Position numbers and translations under genes: made by a program
Shown here: positions 17,278 to 27,212 of the stretch, one piece after another
Position numbering within the stretch: position 1 is the first letter of the stretch
How the letters are laid out: every line of letters begins with the position of its first letter
Source of the DNA: Desulfobacteraceae bacterium
GTDB taxonomy: Bacteria; Desulfobacterota; Desulfobacteria; Desulfobacterales; Desulfococcaceae
Direction of reading: 5' to 3'
NCBI GenBank assembly: GCA_011390755.1
Contig: JAABRU010000005.1
Location: forward strand, 25,787-89,786
Length of the DNA stretch: 64,000 nt
Notes under the pieces: model-generated
What the model was told of the DNA's origin: nothing
The model's input: only the letters and a program-made list of their open reading frames with translations
The model's database searches: none

Positions 17278-17646
17278 ATGATGAAAAAAATGGTGATGTT
17301 TCTTTTTGCAGTGATTCTGTTCCCCTGTATCTGTAATGCAGGATGTATCAATAAAAAATATTGCTCTGATTGTAATATGGAGTCCGTCTGCAAGGATTGT
17401 TTTTATGAAGGAGCAGTTGTTTATGAAGCAGAAGAGGTCACAGGTTTTGAACGGACGATAAGCGGAGGTTTTTCCGGTATGCTTTTTGAAATTGCAGGAC
17501 AGGCTGTCGGAGTACCAAAGTACAGATGGCACAAAGTGAAGATATTATCCATCAGGCAGGACGGCAGTGGTGAGGTTAAGGTCAAAAGAATGAAATATGA
17601 TAAGGTGCGATGGGTAGATATTTCTGACCTTGACTGTACGGATTGA
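17278..17646 (+). CDS. Cys-rich secreted or lipoprotein-like hypothetical
   Basis: A 122-residue protein with a signal peptide (MMKKMVMFLFAVILFPCICNAG). The residues CNAGCINKKYCSDCNMESVCKDC give six closely spaced cysteines just after the hydrophobic core, so it could be a lipoprotein with early disulfides or a metal-binding cluster. The rest is a beta-rich domain (RWHKVKILSIRQDGSGEVKVKRMKYDKVRWVDI). CGGAGG precedes the start at 17278; the longer frame starting at 17200 overlaps the previous gene and has no supporting site. Unknown family. Confidence 0.68.
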   Translation: MMKKMVMFLFAVILFPCICNAGCINKKYCSDCNMESVCKDCFYEGAVVYEAEEVTGFERTISGGFSGMLFEIAGQAVGVPKYRWHKVKILSIRQDGSGEVKVKRMKYDKVRWVDISDLDCTD

Positions 17647-17720
17647 ATGATTGGCAGCAAGAGTTATTCCTGCTGCTGAACAGCCATTAAAGACCGTCAA
17701 AACAGAATCGGAGTTTGAAG

Positions 17721-18035
17721 ATGAGATTTTGGATTATTTTAATAGTTTTAAGCATTCCGGCATTACTGGCGCATATTCACCTTAACAATGTCAATTCCTT
17801 TCATGCTGCCATGTTTCTGCTTGTCGGGCTGATCGGGTTGATTGTTTCGGAGAAACTTGTCGGCCATCACAGGGAGAAAAGTTTTGATTACCTGGATCGG
17901 AGGGAAAATCTGCTCTACCGGATCACCAGATTTCAGTCACGCATGGTATTCGCTCCCATCCGTTTTGTGTGCATTGTCTTTGTATTCATTTATATTTCAG
18001 GCGGATATTTTTTGATTTTGACAAGAGGGTTTTAG
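17721..18035 (+). CDS. Small integral membrane protein
   Basis: A 104-residue protein predicted to have three TM helices: residues about 3-20 (FWIILIVLSIPALLAHI), about 28-48 (FHAAMFLLVGLIGLIVSE) and about 83-103 (FVCIVFVFIYISGGYFLIL). The short cytoplasmic connecting stretch is rich in Arg/Lys (HHREKSFDYLDRRENLLYRITRFQSR). The ATG at 17721 is used rather than the TTG at 17715. It has no recognised family and sits between the Cys-rich gene and the M23/SLH gene. Confidence 0.65.
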   Translation: MRFWIILIVLSIPALLAHIHLNNVNSFHAAMFLLVGLIGLIVSEKLVGHHREKSFDYLDRRENLLYRITRFQSRMVFAPIRFVCIVFVFIYISGGYFLILTRGF

Positions 18036-18078
18036 CAGGAACGATAGTTGTTATGAAACTTTTCAATAGGAGGTTGCT

Positions 18079-20661
18079 ATGAGATGTTTATTTAAATTTT
18101 ATATTATATCAAAATATTATCTTGTCGGTGCATTATTCTGCGTAATTTTTATGGGGGGTAATGCTCAGGCACAAATTGAGAATGGTTGTATGCAGTTTGA
18201 TTCTCATCAGACGTTAGAGGATGGAAACTATGTACCTGTTGGGGTCAGCCTGAAAAAAGAATGGAATATTACAAATAATTGTGGCGAAGAAGTCAATGCC
18301 AATGATGTAAAACTTCAGATTGAATCTTTTACATACGGTCCAAACCTTGAACTTAACCAAGAATCTCCACATGAAATTCTTTTGGAATATTCATCTCTGG
18401 AACAATGTAAGTTTACACCGGTAACAGATAATAAATACATTGTCAGCACAATAATTCACTTTAGTCAATTACCTCCGGATAGCACGGACAATATCGAAAG
18501 GGTAAAATTAACATTCACTCTGGTTGCCGGAGAAGTGACTGTTTCCACATTGTCTACTGATCTTTATCTCGTAAATATACCGGAAGAAGCTGATGTTTTC
18601 GATCTTCCGATAGGTAATAGAGGATATGTTGGTCAGGCTTGGGTTCCATACCGTGAATCTTTTGGAGTGAGAGATAGTTATTCTTTAAATCAATTTGCTA
18701 ATATTAATATTGTAAATGATGAAGAAACAGAATTAAAAAATCCATATATTAGAGATGGTAATCCCAATACAGGGGAAAGATGGTATAACCGCCAAGATGT
18801 ATGCAGCCGAAACTGGTATGATGGTTATCATCAAGGTGAGGACTGGAATTATCTTCCAAATGACGTTGGGCAAGAAGTGTATGCAGCTGCAAATGGTGTG
18901 ATCATTAAAAATGTAGTAAATAAGGGCATGTATGATGGACAACCTTATGAATATGGTCAATATATTGTCGTGATGCATAAACTGTCTCGACCTATTAAAA
19001 TTTATCCCTATGGAGAACAAACTTTTTCATATGTATTTTCCGGCTATACTCATTTGAACAATGATTTGTATACTACTCCAGAATTTCTTGATGTTGTTAG
19101 AGGTAGAAACGTTGAAAGAGGAATGATATTAGGTAAATTAGATGGTGTTTTTGTTGTACCGAATAATGGTTCTATGGGGCCTCATTTGCACTTTGAGATG
19201 ATGACAACACATCAAGAAAAATATAAATATGGTAATTCTGTATATCCATTGGGAACCGGAGAAAATTCATATCTCATGAATTTTGCTGAATTAAAAAAGT
19301 TTGGAATTTTCGATCCCTCAGATTTCATAAATGCAACTCATAATTTCAAAGATAACGTAACATATGAAAATGATGTTCAGTTACCTGATTATCCATATTA
19401 CGGCTATCCGCAAACTTCTTTTTCCAAGCACCAGGTTTTATTATCACCAGTAGCCGGGTTTGCAAATCCTGTAAAAATTTCCGCTGTAAGTGATATAACT
19501 CTGGGACAGGATGATGAGTTTGTTATTCTGGCTGATAATATTAACAACAGTAATAACAATGTCTTTTATCCTCTTGGTAAATATGGTCAAAATTTTGACC
19601 GATTGGATGGTATGAGTGTATTTGTGCCGTCTTTAAAAGATATATGTAAGGATGGTACAGAGACTTGTGAACAGAATGATTTAATATCTCCCGCAATGAA
19701 TAAAGTTATATACAAGATATGTAAAACCTCATTAGATAACTCAGGAAACCTGATTCCCTATCCTGATGAATGTGTAATTTTGACATTGGAATTTGATGAA
19801 ACTTTGACAACACAAGGTAATATAGCCCAAAACACACCATTATTGCATGATTCAAATGCTGCTGATGGTTTTTCTCAGAAGGGAAATGGAAAGGCAACCT
19901 TTTTGTTTAAAAACATTATTGGTGGAAATTACCAATTCCAAAATGGTGAATTTTATTCAATTGTTGCCAGCAGATCAGTTAATGATGATGAGAACGGTGT
20001 TGCTTTGGGTAAAATCAGAGTTTTCGGAAATTTCATTAGAGAAGTTGCGATTTTACCCTTTCCCGATATCTGGTATTCCGATTATCAGACGGAAATTATC
20101 AACCTGTATGCACTTGGAATAGTAAAAGGAAACGATAATACAGGAACATTTACACCTGAAAAACTTGTAAACAGGGCAGAGTTTGCAAAAATGCTGGTTT
20201 TAACCGCCAGATATGCAAAATACGGGCATCTATATACACAAATTGAACCTATATCGGAAAGAGAAAATGTAAACAACATTTTTCCTGATGTTGAAACTGA
20301 TTCCTGGTATGAAGAGTTTGTTGACGAGGCATATAAAGCAGATCTGATAGACGGTTATGATAACGGATATTTTGGTCCTACGAATAACATCCTGCGTTGT
20401 GAAGGCATGAAGATGGTTGTGGATACATTTCATTTGTTTGAAGATGATGTTTTAGCCTACAACCTCCCGCAGGATTTTTTTGGAAAATATCAGGATATGA
20501 ACACATCTGAATGGTTCACGAAATATGTAGCCAGATGTGATGAAATCGGAATTATTGAAGAATACAGTTCAAACAGCAACTTGTTTGAACCCGGCAGACC
20601 GATGCGGAAAGATGAAGCTGCTGCTTTGATATACAGAGCATATCTGAAATATAACCAATAG
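18079..20661 (+). CDS. M23 peptidase with C-terminal SLH domains
   Basis: An 860-residue exported protein. A signal peptide (hydrophobic YLVGALFCVIFMGGNAQA) is followed by an Ig-like N-terminal domain (about 35-180). The LytM/M23 zinc peptidase domain (about 240-400) has metal ligands H251 and D255 in HQGED and the HxH motif H369/H371 (GPHLHFE), so it should cleave peptidoglycan peptides. After a spacer come three SLH domains at about 660-715, 733-790 and 800-855 (FPDIWYSDY, FPDVETDSWYEEF, YQDMNTSEWFTKY; the second and third have the xRxE/DEAA-type triad). SLH domains attach proteins to cell-wall polymers or to the outer membrane. The gene is visibly more AT-rich than its neighbours, hinting at transfer. 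AGGAGG precedes the ATG. Confidence 0.9.
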   Translation: MRCLFKFYIISKYYLVGALFCVIFMGGNAQAQIENGCMQFDSHQTLEDGNYVPVGVSLKKEWNITNNCGEEVNANDVKLQIESFTYGPNLELNQESPHEILLEYSSLEQCKFTPVTDNKYIVSTIIHFSQLPPDSTDNIERVKLTFTLVAGEVTVSTLSTDLYLVNIPEEADVFDLPIGNRGYVGQAWVPYRESFGVRDSYSLNQFANINIVNDEETELKNPYIRDGNPNTGERWYNRQDVCSRNWYDGYHQGEDWNYLPNDVGQEVYAAANGVIIKNVVNKGMYDGQPYEYGQYIVVMHKLSRPIKIYPYGEQTFSYVFSGYTHLNNDLYTTPEFLDVVRGRNVERGMILGKLDGVFVVPNNGSMGPHLHFEMMTTHQEKYKYGNSVYPLGTGENSYLMNFAELKKFGIFDPSDFINATHNFKDNVTYENDVQLPDYPYYGYPQTSFSKHQVLLSPVAGFANPVKISAVSDITLGQDDEFVILADNINNSNNNVFYPLGKYGQNFDRLDGMSVFVPSLKDICKDGTETCEQNDLISPAMNKVIYKICKTSLDNSGNLIPYPDECVILTLEFDETLTTQGNIAQNTPLLHDSNAADGFSQKGNGKATFLFKNIIGGNYQFQNGEFYSIVASRSVNDDENGVALGKIRVFGNFIREVAILPFPDIWYSDYQTEIINLYALGIVKGNDNTGTFTPEKLVNRAEFAKMLVLTARYAKYGHLYTQIEPISERENVNNIFPDVETDSWYEEFVDEAYKADLIDGYDNGYFGPTNNILRCEGMKMVVDTFHLFEDDVLAYNLPQDFFGKYQDMNTSEWFTKYVARCDEIGIIEEYSSNSNLFEPGRPMRKDEAAALIYRAYLKYNQ

Positions 20662-20677
20662 CAAAAAGGAGGGGTTT

Positions 20678-23600
20678 ATGAATATCAGAAATGTGGGATT
20701 CAAATTGTACATTATATTGACCTGTTTACTTATCGTTAACGCAACTTCACAGGAAAGTATTGCCGCCAGAATCGGCAATAACTACGAACAGCAGATGCCC
20801 ATTGAAGGCGTTACGCTGCCTACAGTCAGTATCGAACCTCATCCCGGAGTTAATCCCGGTGAAACCCTTGATGTGGCTGTCAGTGAAGTAAATGTAGATA
20901 CCGCAAACGGCGGAAAACCGTTTTACTACTGGTACGCGGACAAAGGCTCCTTTGCAATACATCCGAGTTATCCGGATTACAGTATGGTCAAATATACCGC
21001 CCCGGATACCTCCGGCATTGTCAATATTTCTGTACGGGTTGGGGATACACTGGGATATGTTGCCAAAGACACCATCACAATCACTGTAGGCAAAGGCACC
21101 ACAGTTGACCCCGGCGATCTCACTCCCCCGGTCAACGAAGAATGCACCTACACGGTTTCATATCCCAACTGGCAGCAGGTTTATCACACCGAATACCTGC
21201 TGACAGCCGAAAGAACCGCCAATTACAAACCCACCGGACATTTCCGGGTACAGCCCGTATTTGATGACATGCTTTGGGATTACAGCGGTCAGGTGCAGGT
21301 AATCATCAACGGATCAGCGGTAACTTTATATGAAGACCCAAACCTTCAGACAGAACACGGACACAATTTCGGATACCATCCCGGAGGACAGGGCTTTGAA
21401 TTCTGGTTTGATGCGGATTTTTCCAGCCATAAAAGCATCACCCTTCATCACAGTGAGGATTCACAATCTGACGGATGGGATACAGTCTGGATGATGAAAG
21501 CTGATTGCCCGACCGATCCGCCGGTTCAGGGTGATCCGGATCTGCAGATTGATGCTTATGAAGTCAAACCATCCTATGCGGAAGCCGGTCAGGAAGTTCA
21601 GTTCAGAGTCCGGGTCCGCAATATCGGAGACGGAACTTCCGGCCCCTGCAAAATCGGCTACTATCTTGCGGATAACGGAAATTTCACCGAACTCTATGAA
21701 GATTATATCGGTTCCCTGAACCCCGGCATGACCTCCATCCGGGAACCTTTTATCAGGCTGCCCGCCAACCTCGGCAATGGGCAGTATGAAATTGCATTCA
21801 AGGCAGATGACGGAAACAAAGTTCCGGAAATCAATGAAAACAATAATGACAGATTTGCCACACTGATTATCGGAACCGGTGCATCCGAAGCCGACCTGAT
21901 TGTGGACAGCTATACATTCAGTGCGGACAGTGTTGTACCGGGTGAGAGTGTCACTATGGGAGCCAGTGTGAAAAATATCGGCGGTTCAGGCACATCTGCG
22001 GCTTCCCGCATCGGGTATTTCCTGTCGGAAGATCCCTATTATGATGCCTCGGATATTCTGCTGGGTACGAATTATTTCGGTTTTCTTCTTCCGGGCGCAG
22101 GAACCGAAATCTTTAACCGCACCTTTATCCTTCCCGGCACACTGAAAACGGGTCAGACCTATTATATCCTGTTTTATGCGGATTATGAGGATAAAGTGGT
22201 GGAAGAAGATGAAAGCCCCAACAACAATATTGCAGCCAGGTCAATAACAGTTTCCTATTCCGAAGAAATGACCGTATTTCAGCCGGAGGGAAACAGTGAA
22301 TGGGGGCATGACAGAACTTATGACATCATCTGGACCAGCAATCTGGGCGGAACGGTGAAAATCGAGCTGTATAAAAGCATCAGCCCCCTGATGACCATTG
22401 CAGCAGCCGCAGCGAACAGCGGGACTTATCAATGGACAGTGCCTTCGGAGCTTCAGGTGTTGCCGGATACGGAAAAACAGTATTGGATCAAGATTACCGC
22501 CAATGCCGATTCTTCTGTATCCGATGACAGTGAGCGTTTCCGGGTTGTCTATTCCGATTCTCTCACTGTTCTCTCCCCCAAAGCCGGGGAGGAATGGGGA
22601 TATGGAACCAGCCGGAACATCCGTTGGAACAGTACCTTTGACGGAAAAGTGGAAATTCAGCTTTACAAAGACGGAAAATATTTTCAGACCGTGGACAATG
22701 CGGAAACTTCCAGAGTGCGTGACTGCGATTATATCTGGCTGGTGCCTTCGGATATTCCCCAGGGGATCAGCTATCAGATCCGCATTGTAAACGCCGGTGA
22801 TGAGCAGACAGCCGGGATTTCTCCGGAATTTTCCATTGCTGCAATTCCGCCGGAAGAGATTTCTGTTACCGTTCCGGATACGGAAATCACGGAAACGGAT
22901 ACACCTGTGAGCATCTCTGTTCTGCTGAATGACAATCCCCCGATTGGTGAAAAACTTTATGTGGATGCGGTAACACAGGCGCAGAACGGTTCGGTTGTCA
23001 TCAACGGGGATTTCCGGACAGTTACCTACACACCGAATCCCGGATTTTCCGGAGAGGATTCTTTCACCTATACCTGCAATACCTTCAAAGAAGGGGCTTC
23101 AATCGCGCAGGTTTTTGTTACGGTGGTCAATTCTTCGGGCAGTTCATGGCTCAATCACACGTCTGACAGCATGAACAGCATTGCAACAGACAATACGGGC
23201 AATGTTTTTGTCACAGATGGCGGAAACATTGAAAAATACAATGCCTCCGGTGAATTGCAGTGGACACGGAAAATTGAAGGGGCATACAGTTACAGTCATG
23301 ATTCCCTTGCAACGGATAATGCAGGCAATGTTTATATTGTCGGTTCCTGGTCTTCCGATTCCCCGCTTGTTTTTTATACGGACAATGTTTCTGTAAATAC
23401 AGTCAATGCTTCCAATACAGGCGGTGAACTCTTTATCGCAAAATATGATTCCGCAGGAACTCTGCTCTGGGCGCAGGCATCACAGGGGGCATATGATGAC
23501 TTCGCTTCTGCCATTGCTGTGGATGCAAATGCAGGCTCTTTCTATATCTCCGGACAGTTTGACGGAGAAATTACTCTGGGTTCCGGTGCTTATGCTTCCA

Positions 23601-26600
23601 CACTCATAGCAGAAGGTTCCGAATTTTTTCTGGCGAAATTCTCTTTGGACGGCACGCTGAGATGGGCAAAGCAGATCAGCGGAGAAGGCGGAAATATCCT
23701 TGCTCTTTCTGTGGATGCTTCCGGCGATATTCTCTGCACAGGTCATTTTGATGAACTGGCTGTTTTTCCGGGTACATCTCCGATAACACTGAATGGAACC
23801 GTAAATACCGATAATCTTTTTGTGGCAAAATTTGATGCATCCGGAAATGTGAAATGGGCGCAGAAAGCCACAGGAAGCTCCAATATTATCGGTATGGATA
23901 TCTGCACGGATACTTCCGGTGCCATTTATACCACAGGCGTTTTTGACCGGGGAATCAGCTTTTTCCAGGGCAGCACTTCTGTAATGACATTGGCGGAAAA
24001 TCCCCAAAGAAACCGGGACATCTTTCTTGCCAAATACAGTGCGGAAGGCGGCATTCTCTGGGCTGAATCTGTCCGGAGTTCCGGAGACGATTACAGTTAT
24101 GCCGTGGGAACCGACAACTCCGGAAATCCCCTGATCGCGGGATTTATCGGAAGCGGTGCGGTATTCGGGAAAGATACATCTGCAAAAACAGTTATACTTC
24201 AAAGCAGTTCCGGCTTTATTGCTTCCTATACACCGGAGGGTGAATTCATATCTGTTGCAACTGCAATAGGAGGAAGTGAATATCTGGATATGCATGTCAA
24301 CAGATTCGGTCATATCCACATTGTCGGCAGTAATGGTGAAAATGTCCATCTGGCTACTTCGGATCATGTCTTTGAACTCACCACTGCCGGAAATTTTGTT
24401 GCCAAACTCATTGACCCTGAATCACTGGATCATGACGGAGACGGTATAAGGGATGAAGTTGACGTTTTCCCGAATGATCCCGCTGAATGGGAAGATACGG
24501 ACGGAGACGGTGCGGGAAACAATGCAGATGCGGACGATGATGATGACGGAATGCCGGATGCTTTTGAAATATCCAACGGCTTTGATCCCCTGAATGCTTC
24601 GGATGCTTTGGCAGACCCGGACAGTGACGGATATACAAATCTGGAAGAATTTCAGTTGGGAACCGATCCGCATAAAGAAAATACAGATTCGCCCAGCCGG
24701 TGGATTTGGGGGCGGCAGTCTGTGGGTGCGGATGCTGAAGGCGGATATGCCCTTGCCGCGGATAAAAACGGAAATGTTTTCGCAGTCGGCATGATCCGTG
24801 CAGAAACGACTTTCGGCAATATCACGCACACACCGGAAGGATGGGGCATCTTTACCGCCAAGTATGACAGTGAAGGCAACTGTCTGTGGGTAAGCAGTGC
24901 AAAACTGGGCGGAAATTACGGAGCATACGGTATCACAACTGATAATGCCGGAAATGTATATGTGGCCGGATATTTTCAATGGGCAGCGTATTTCGGCAAT
25001 ACCGCATTGACTTCCAATGCCCAGAGCATGGATATTTTCATTGCAAAATACAGCGGCACCAACGGAAATCTGCTGTGGGTGAAACAGGGCGGAGGAAGTG
25101 ATACAGACTATGTGCAGAGCATGACCTCGGACGGTGTGAATCTTTACATCACCGGGAGATTTTACGGTGCATCACAGTTTGGGGGAAAATCTGTAAGCTC
25201 AAAAGGGAGCAGCGATGTTTTCATTGCCAAATATGATGCAAACGGAAACTGCCTGTGGGTTCAGAGCGGCGGCGGAACAGATTCGGATTACGGACGCTGT
25301 ATCGCAGCCGATACGTCGGGTAATCTTTTTGTTACCGGTAATTTCAAAGGGAGCGCGGTTTTCGGAAACACAACACTGGTTTCCAAAGGGAATGCCGATA
25401 TCTTCCTGGCAAAATACAGTACAAACGGGGTGTTGCAGTGGGTGAAAAGTGCCGGTGGCGCATCCACAGATTACGGATACAGTGTAAGCACTGATCCTGC
25501 CGGTAACGTTTATATCGCCGGACAGATCACCACATCCGCAATTTTCGGTACATTATCCGTAACAGCAGGCGGAGCGGGTGCGGGAGTGCTTGCCAAATAT
25601 AACGCTAACGGCAATCCTCTCTGGATAAGAACCATGTCCGCTTCCGGTACGGATTACGCTTATACCTATGCAGTAAGTACTGTGGGAACGGAGAATATCG
25701 GTGTAAGAGGATATTTCAGCGGAATGCTTACCCTGGGTACGGAAACCCTTTCTGCCCAGGAAGCCGGGAACAATTTTATCGCAGTATACAACAGCAATGG
25801 AGAATTTCAGTGGGAGGATCATGCGGCTACTGCCTCATCTTCTTACGCTTGTCAAAGCATTGTTTTCGACGGTTCTGAAGGAATATATGCCACAGGAACA
25901 TTCAATCAGAATCTAACGTTGGGCAAAGATACCTTATATCCGACCGGGGGATCGAGTTCTGATTTTTTTATCGGAAAACTCGGTAACAGCGCAACAACAG
26001 GAACACTAAGCGGTTTTACCCTTACACCGCCGATACAGGAAGTGCCGGAACAGTCCGGGACAGTATCATTCCAAGTGAAAAAAGTGGGAAGTTCCCCGGT
26101 AGTGTGGACAGTTGAAAGCGATGCTTCCCCCTGGTTTTCCATACAAAGTGGCGGATCAGGAACAGATGACGGAATTATTACGGTTTCTTATCAAAGCAAT
26201 TCCGGAAAAGCCAGAACCGGTATTCTGACCATCGGTTCCGATACATCAGGCCAGTCCATTAATGTGGAAATCCGGCAGACTGCAACGACTGATTCAGACG
26301 GAGACGGCGTGTCTGACAAAGACGATGCCTTTCCCAATGATCCCAATGAATCAATAGACAGTGACGGAGACGGCATCGGGAATAATGCAGATACCGATGA
26401 TGACAATGACGGCATGTCCGATACATTTGAACAGCAGTACGGTCTGAATCCGCTGAATCCCGGTGATGCCAGCACAGATATGGATAATGACGGATTCAGC
26501 AATCTTGCGGAATATCAGGCAGACACGGATCCAACCGATCCGGAATCCAAACCCGAAGAGGAAATCACCCAGGAAATCCCCTTAACTGCCGGATGGAACC

Positions 26601-27064
26601 TGATTTCCCTGAATGTGTTTCCGGAAGATATGCGTCCCTCACAGGTTTTTGCTTCCGTATCAGACAAACTGCTGGAAGTGAAAAACATCAGCCAGACCTA
26701 TGATCCTGCTTTGCCGGATTTTCTGAATACACTCACAGAACTGGAAGACGGCATGGGATACTGGGTGAATGTAAGTCAGGATGTGATGCTGAGTGTCAGC
26801 GGTCTTCCGGCGGATCTTTCTGCCCTTTCCATTCCCCTGAAAGCTGGATGGAATCTGACCGGCTATCCGGGACAGAATGCCGCAGCGATTACGGAAGCCC
26901 TTGCAGGCATTATGGGTGTGCTGACGGAAGTGAAAAGTATATCGGAAAGCTATGATCCGGCGGTTCCTGAATTTCTGAATACTTTGACAGAGCTTCGTCC
27001 GGGTTCAGGGTACTGGATCAACGTATCCTCGGATACATGGCTGAACTATCCGGCAGGGTTATAG
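20678..27064 (+). CDS. Giant multidomain surface protein (CARDB, propeller, TSP3, BACON)
   Basis: A 2128-residue exported protein, probably surface-bound. In order: signal peptide; PKD/Ig-like region (50-145); about 295-400 and 410-525, CARDB repeats; two Kre9/KNH-like beta domains (530-720, beginning MTVFQPEGNSEWGH and LTVLSPKAGEEWGY); a cadherin-like domain (728-817); a first SBBP-type propeller (825-1240) with DNAGNVYIVG repeats; calcium-binding thrombospondin-3 repeats (1248-1330, DHDGDGIRD, DTDGDGAGNN); a second SBBP propeller (1335-1770); BACON domain (1780-1868); more TSP3 (1870-1955); and two C-terminal GWNLISLN/GYWVNV repeats (1967-2128). The propellers suggest adhesion or sugar binding; no catalytic site is seen. 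It starts 16 bp after the M23/SLH gene. Confidence 0.9.
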   Translation: MNIRNVGFKLYIILTCLLIVNATSQESIAARIGNNYEQQMPIEGVTLPTVSIEPHPGVNPGETLDVAVSEVNVDTANGGKPFYYWYADKGSFAIHPSYPDYSMVKYTAPDTSGIVNISVRVGDTLGYVAKDTITITVGKGTTVDPGDLTPPVNEECTYTVSYPNWQQVYHTEYLLTAERTANYKPTGHFRVQPVFDDMLWDYSGQVQVIINGSAVTLYEDPNLQTEHGHNFGYHPGGQGFEFWFDADFSSHKSITLHHSEDSQSDGWDTVWMMKADCPTDPPVQGDPDLQIDAYEVKPSYAEAGQEVQFRVRVRNIGDGTSGPCKIGYYLADNGNFTELYEDYIGSLNPGMTSIREPFIRLPANLGNGQYEIAFKADDGNKVPEINENNNDRFATLIIGTGASEADLIVDSYTFSADSVVPGESVTMGASVKNIGGSGTSAASRIGYFLSEDPYYDASDILLGTNYFGFLLPGAGTEIFNRTFILPGTLKTGQTYYILFYADYEDKVVEEDESPNNNIAARSITVSYSEEMTVFQPEGNSEWGHDRTYDIIWTSNLGGTVKIELYKSISPLMTIAAAAANSGTYQWTVPSELQVLPDTEKQYWIKITANADSSVSDDSERFRVVYSDSLTVLSPKAGEEWGYGTSRNIRWNSTFDGKVEIQLYKDGKYFQTVDNAETSRVRDCDYIWLVPSDIPQGISYQIRIVNAGDEQTAGISPEFSIAAIPPEEISVTVPDTEITETDTPVSISVLLNDNPPIGEKLYVDAVTQAQNGSVVINGDFRTVTYTPNPGFSGEDSFTYTCNTFKEGASIAQVFVTVVNSSGSSWLNHTSDSMNSIATDNTGNVFVTDGGNIEKYNASGELQWTRKIEGAYSYSHDSLATDNAGNVYIVGSWSSDSPLVFYTDNVSVNTVNASNTGGELFIAKYDSAGTLLWAQASQGAYDDFASAIAVDANAGSFYISGQFDGEITLGSGAYASTLIAEGSEFFLAKFSLDGTLRWAKQISGEGGNILALSVDASGDILCTGHFDELAVFPGTSPITLNGTVNTDNLFVAKFDASGNVKWAQKATGSSNIIGMDICTDTSGAIYTTGVFDRGISFFQGSTSVMTLAENPQRNRDIFLAKYSAEGGILWAESVRSSGDDYSYAVGTDNSGNPLIAGFIGSGAVFGKDTSAKTVILQSSSGFIASYTPEGEFISVATAIGGSEYLDMHVNRFGHIHIVGSNGENVHLATSDHVFELTTAGNFVAKLIDPESLDHDGDGIRDEVDVFPNDPAEWEDTDGDGAGNNADADDDDDGMPDAFEISNGFDPLNASDALADPDSDGYTNLEEFQLGTDPHKENTDSPSRWIWGRQSVGADAEGGYALAADKNGNVFAVGMIRAETTFGNITHTPEGWGIFTAKYDSEGNCLWVSSAKLGGNYGAYGITTDNAGNVYVAGYFQWAAYFGNTALTSNAQSMDIFIAKYSGTNGNLLWVKQGGGSDTDYVQSMTSDGVNLYITGRFYGASQFGGKSVSSKGSSDVFIAKYDANGNCLWVQSGGGTDSDYGRCIAADTSGNLFVTGNFKGSAVFGNTTLVSKGNADIFLAKYSTNGVLQWVKSAGGASTDYGYSVSTDPAGNVYIAGQITTSAIFGTLSVTAGGAGAGVLAKYNANGNPLWIRTMSASGTDYAYTYAVSTVGTENIGVRGYFSGMLTLGTETLSAQEAGNNFIAVYNSNGEFQWEDHAATASSSYACQSIVFDGSEGIYATGTFNQNLTLGKDTLYPTGGSSSDFFIGKLGNSATTGTLSGFTLTPPIQEVPEQSGTVSFQVKKVGSSPVVWTVESDASPWFSIQSGGSGTDDGIITVSYQSNSGKARTGILTIGSDTSGQSINVEIRQTATTDSDGDGVSDKDDAFPNDPNESIDSDGDGIGNNADTDDDNDGMSDTFEQQYGLNPLNPGDASTDMDNDGFSNLAEYQADTDPTDPESKPEEEITQEIPLTAGWNLISLNVFPEDMRPSQVFASVSDKLLEVKNISQTYDPALPDFLNTLTELEDGMGYWVNVSQDVMLSVSGLPADLSALSIPLKAGWNLTGYPGQNAAAITEALAGIMGVLTEVKSISESYDPAVPEFLNTLTELRPGSGYWINVSSDTWLNYPAGL

Positions 27065-27090
27065 GATAGTCGGCAGAAAACAATCTTTTT

Positions 27091-27174
27091 ACCACAGAGG
27101 ACACGGAGAAGACACAGAGAAAGGCTCTCTGTGCCCTCTGTGAAACCTCAGTGTCCTCTGTGGTTTTAACTTTT
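27091..27174 (+). terminator. Long hairpin (ACCACAGAGGACAC repeat) followed by T-run
   Basis: ACCACAGAGGACAC at 27091-27104 pairs perfectly with 27151-27164, 14 bp, and the arm is followed by TTTAACTTTTT. Inner ACACAGAGA/TCTCTGTG text extends the stem. It lies 27 bp after the giant surface gene and 49 bp before the next ATG. It belongs to a repeat family present again at 28821-28903, so a terminator role is likely but may be incidental. Confidence 0.6.
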
Positions 27175-27212
27175 TAATATAAAAGAATATTAACTGAAAG
27201 GAGATTTTAACC

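Noticed and set aside
26191..26502. Minus-strand frame rich in Ser-Pro in the giant surface gene
   Set aside because: It is the antisense of the thrombospondin-3 Asp/Gly repeats, a common artefact.
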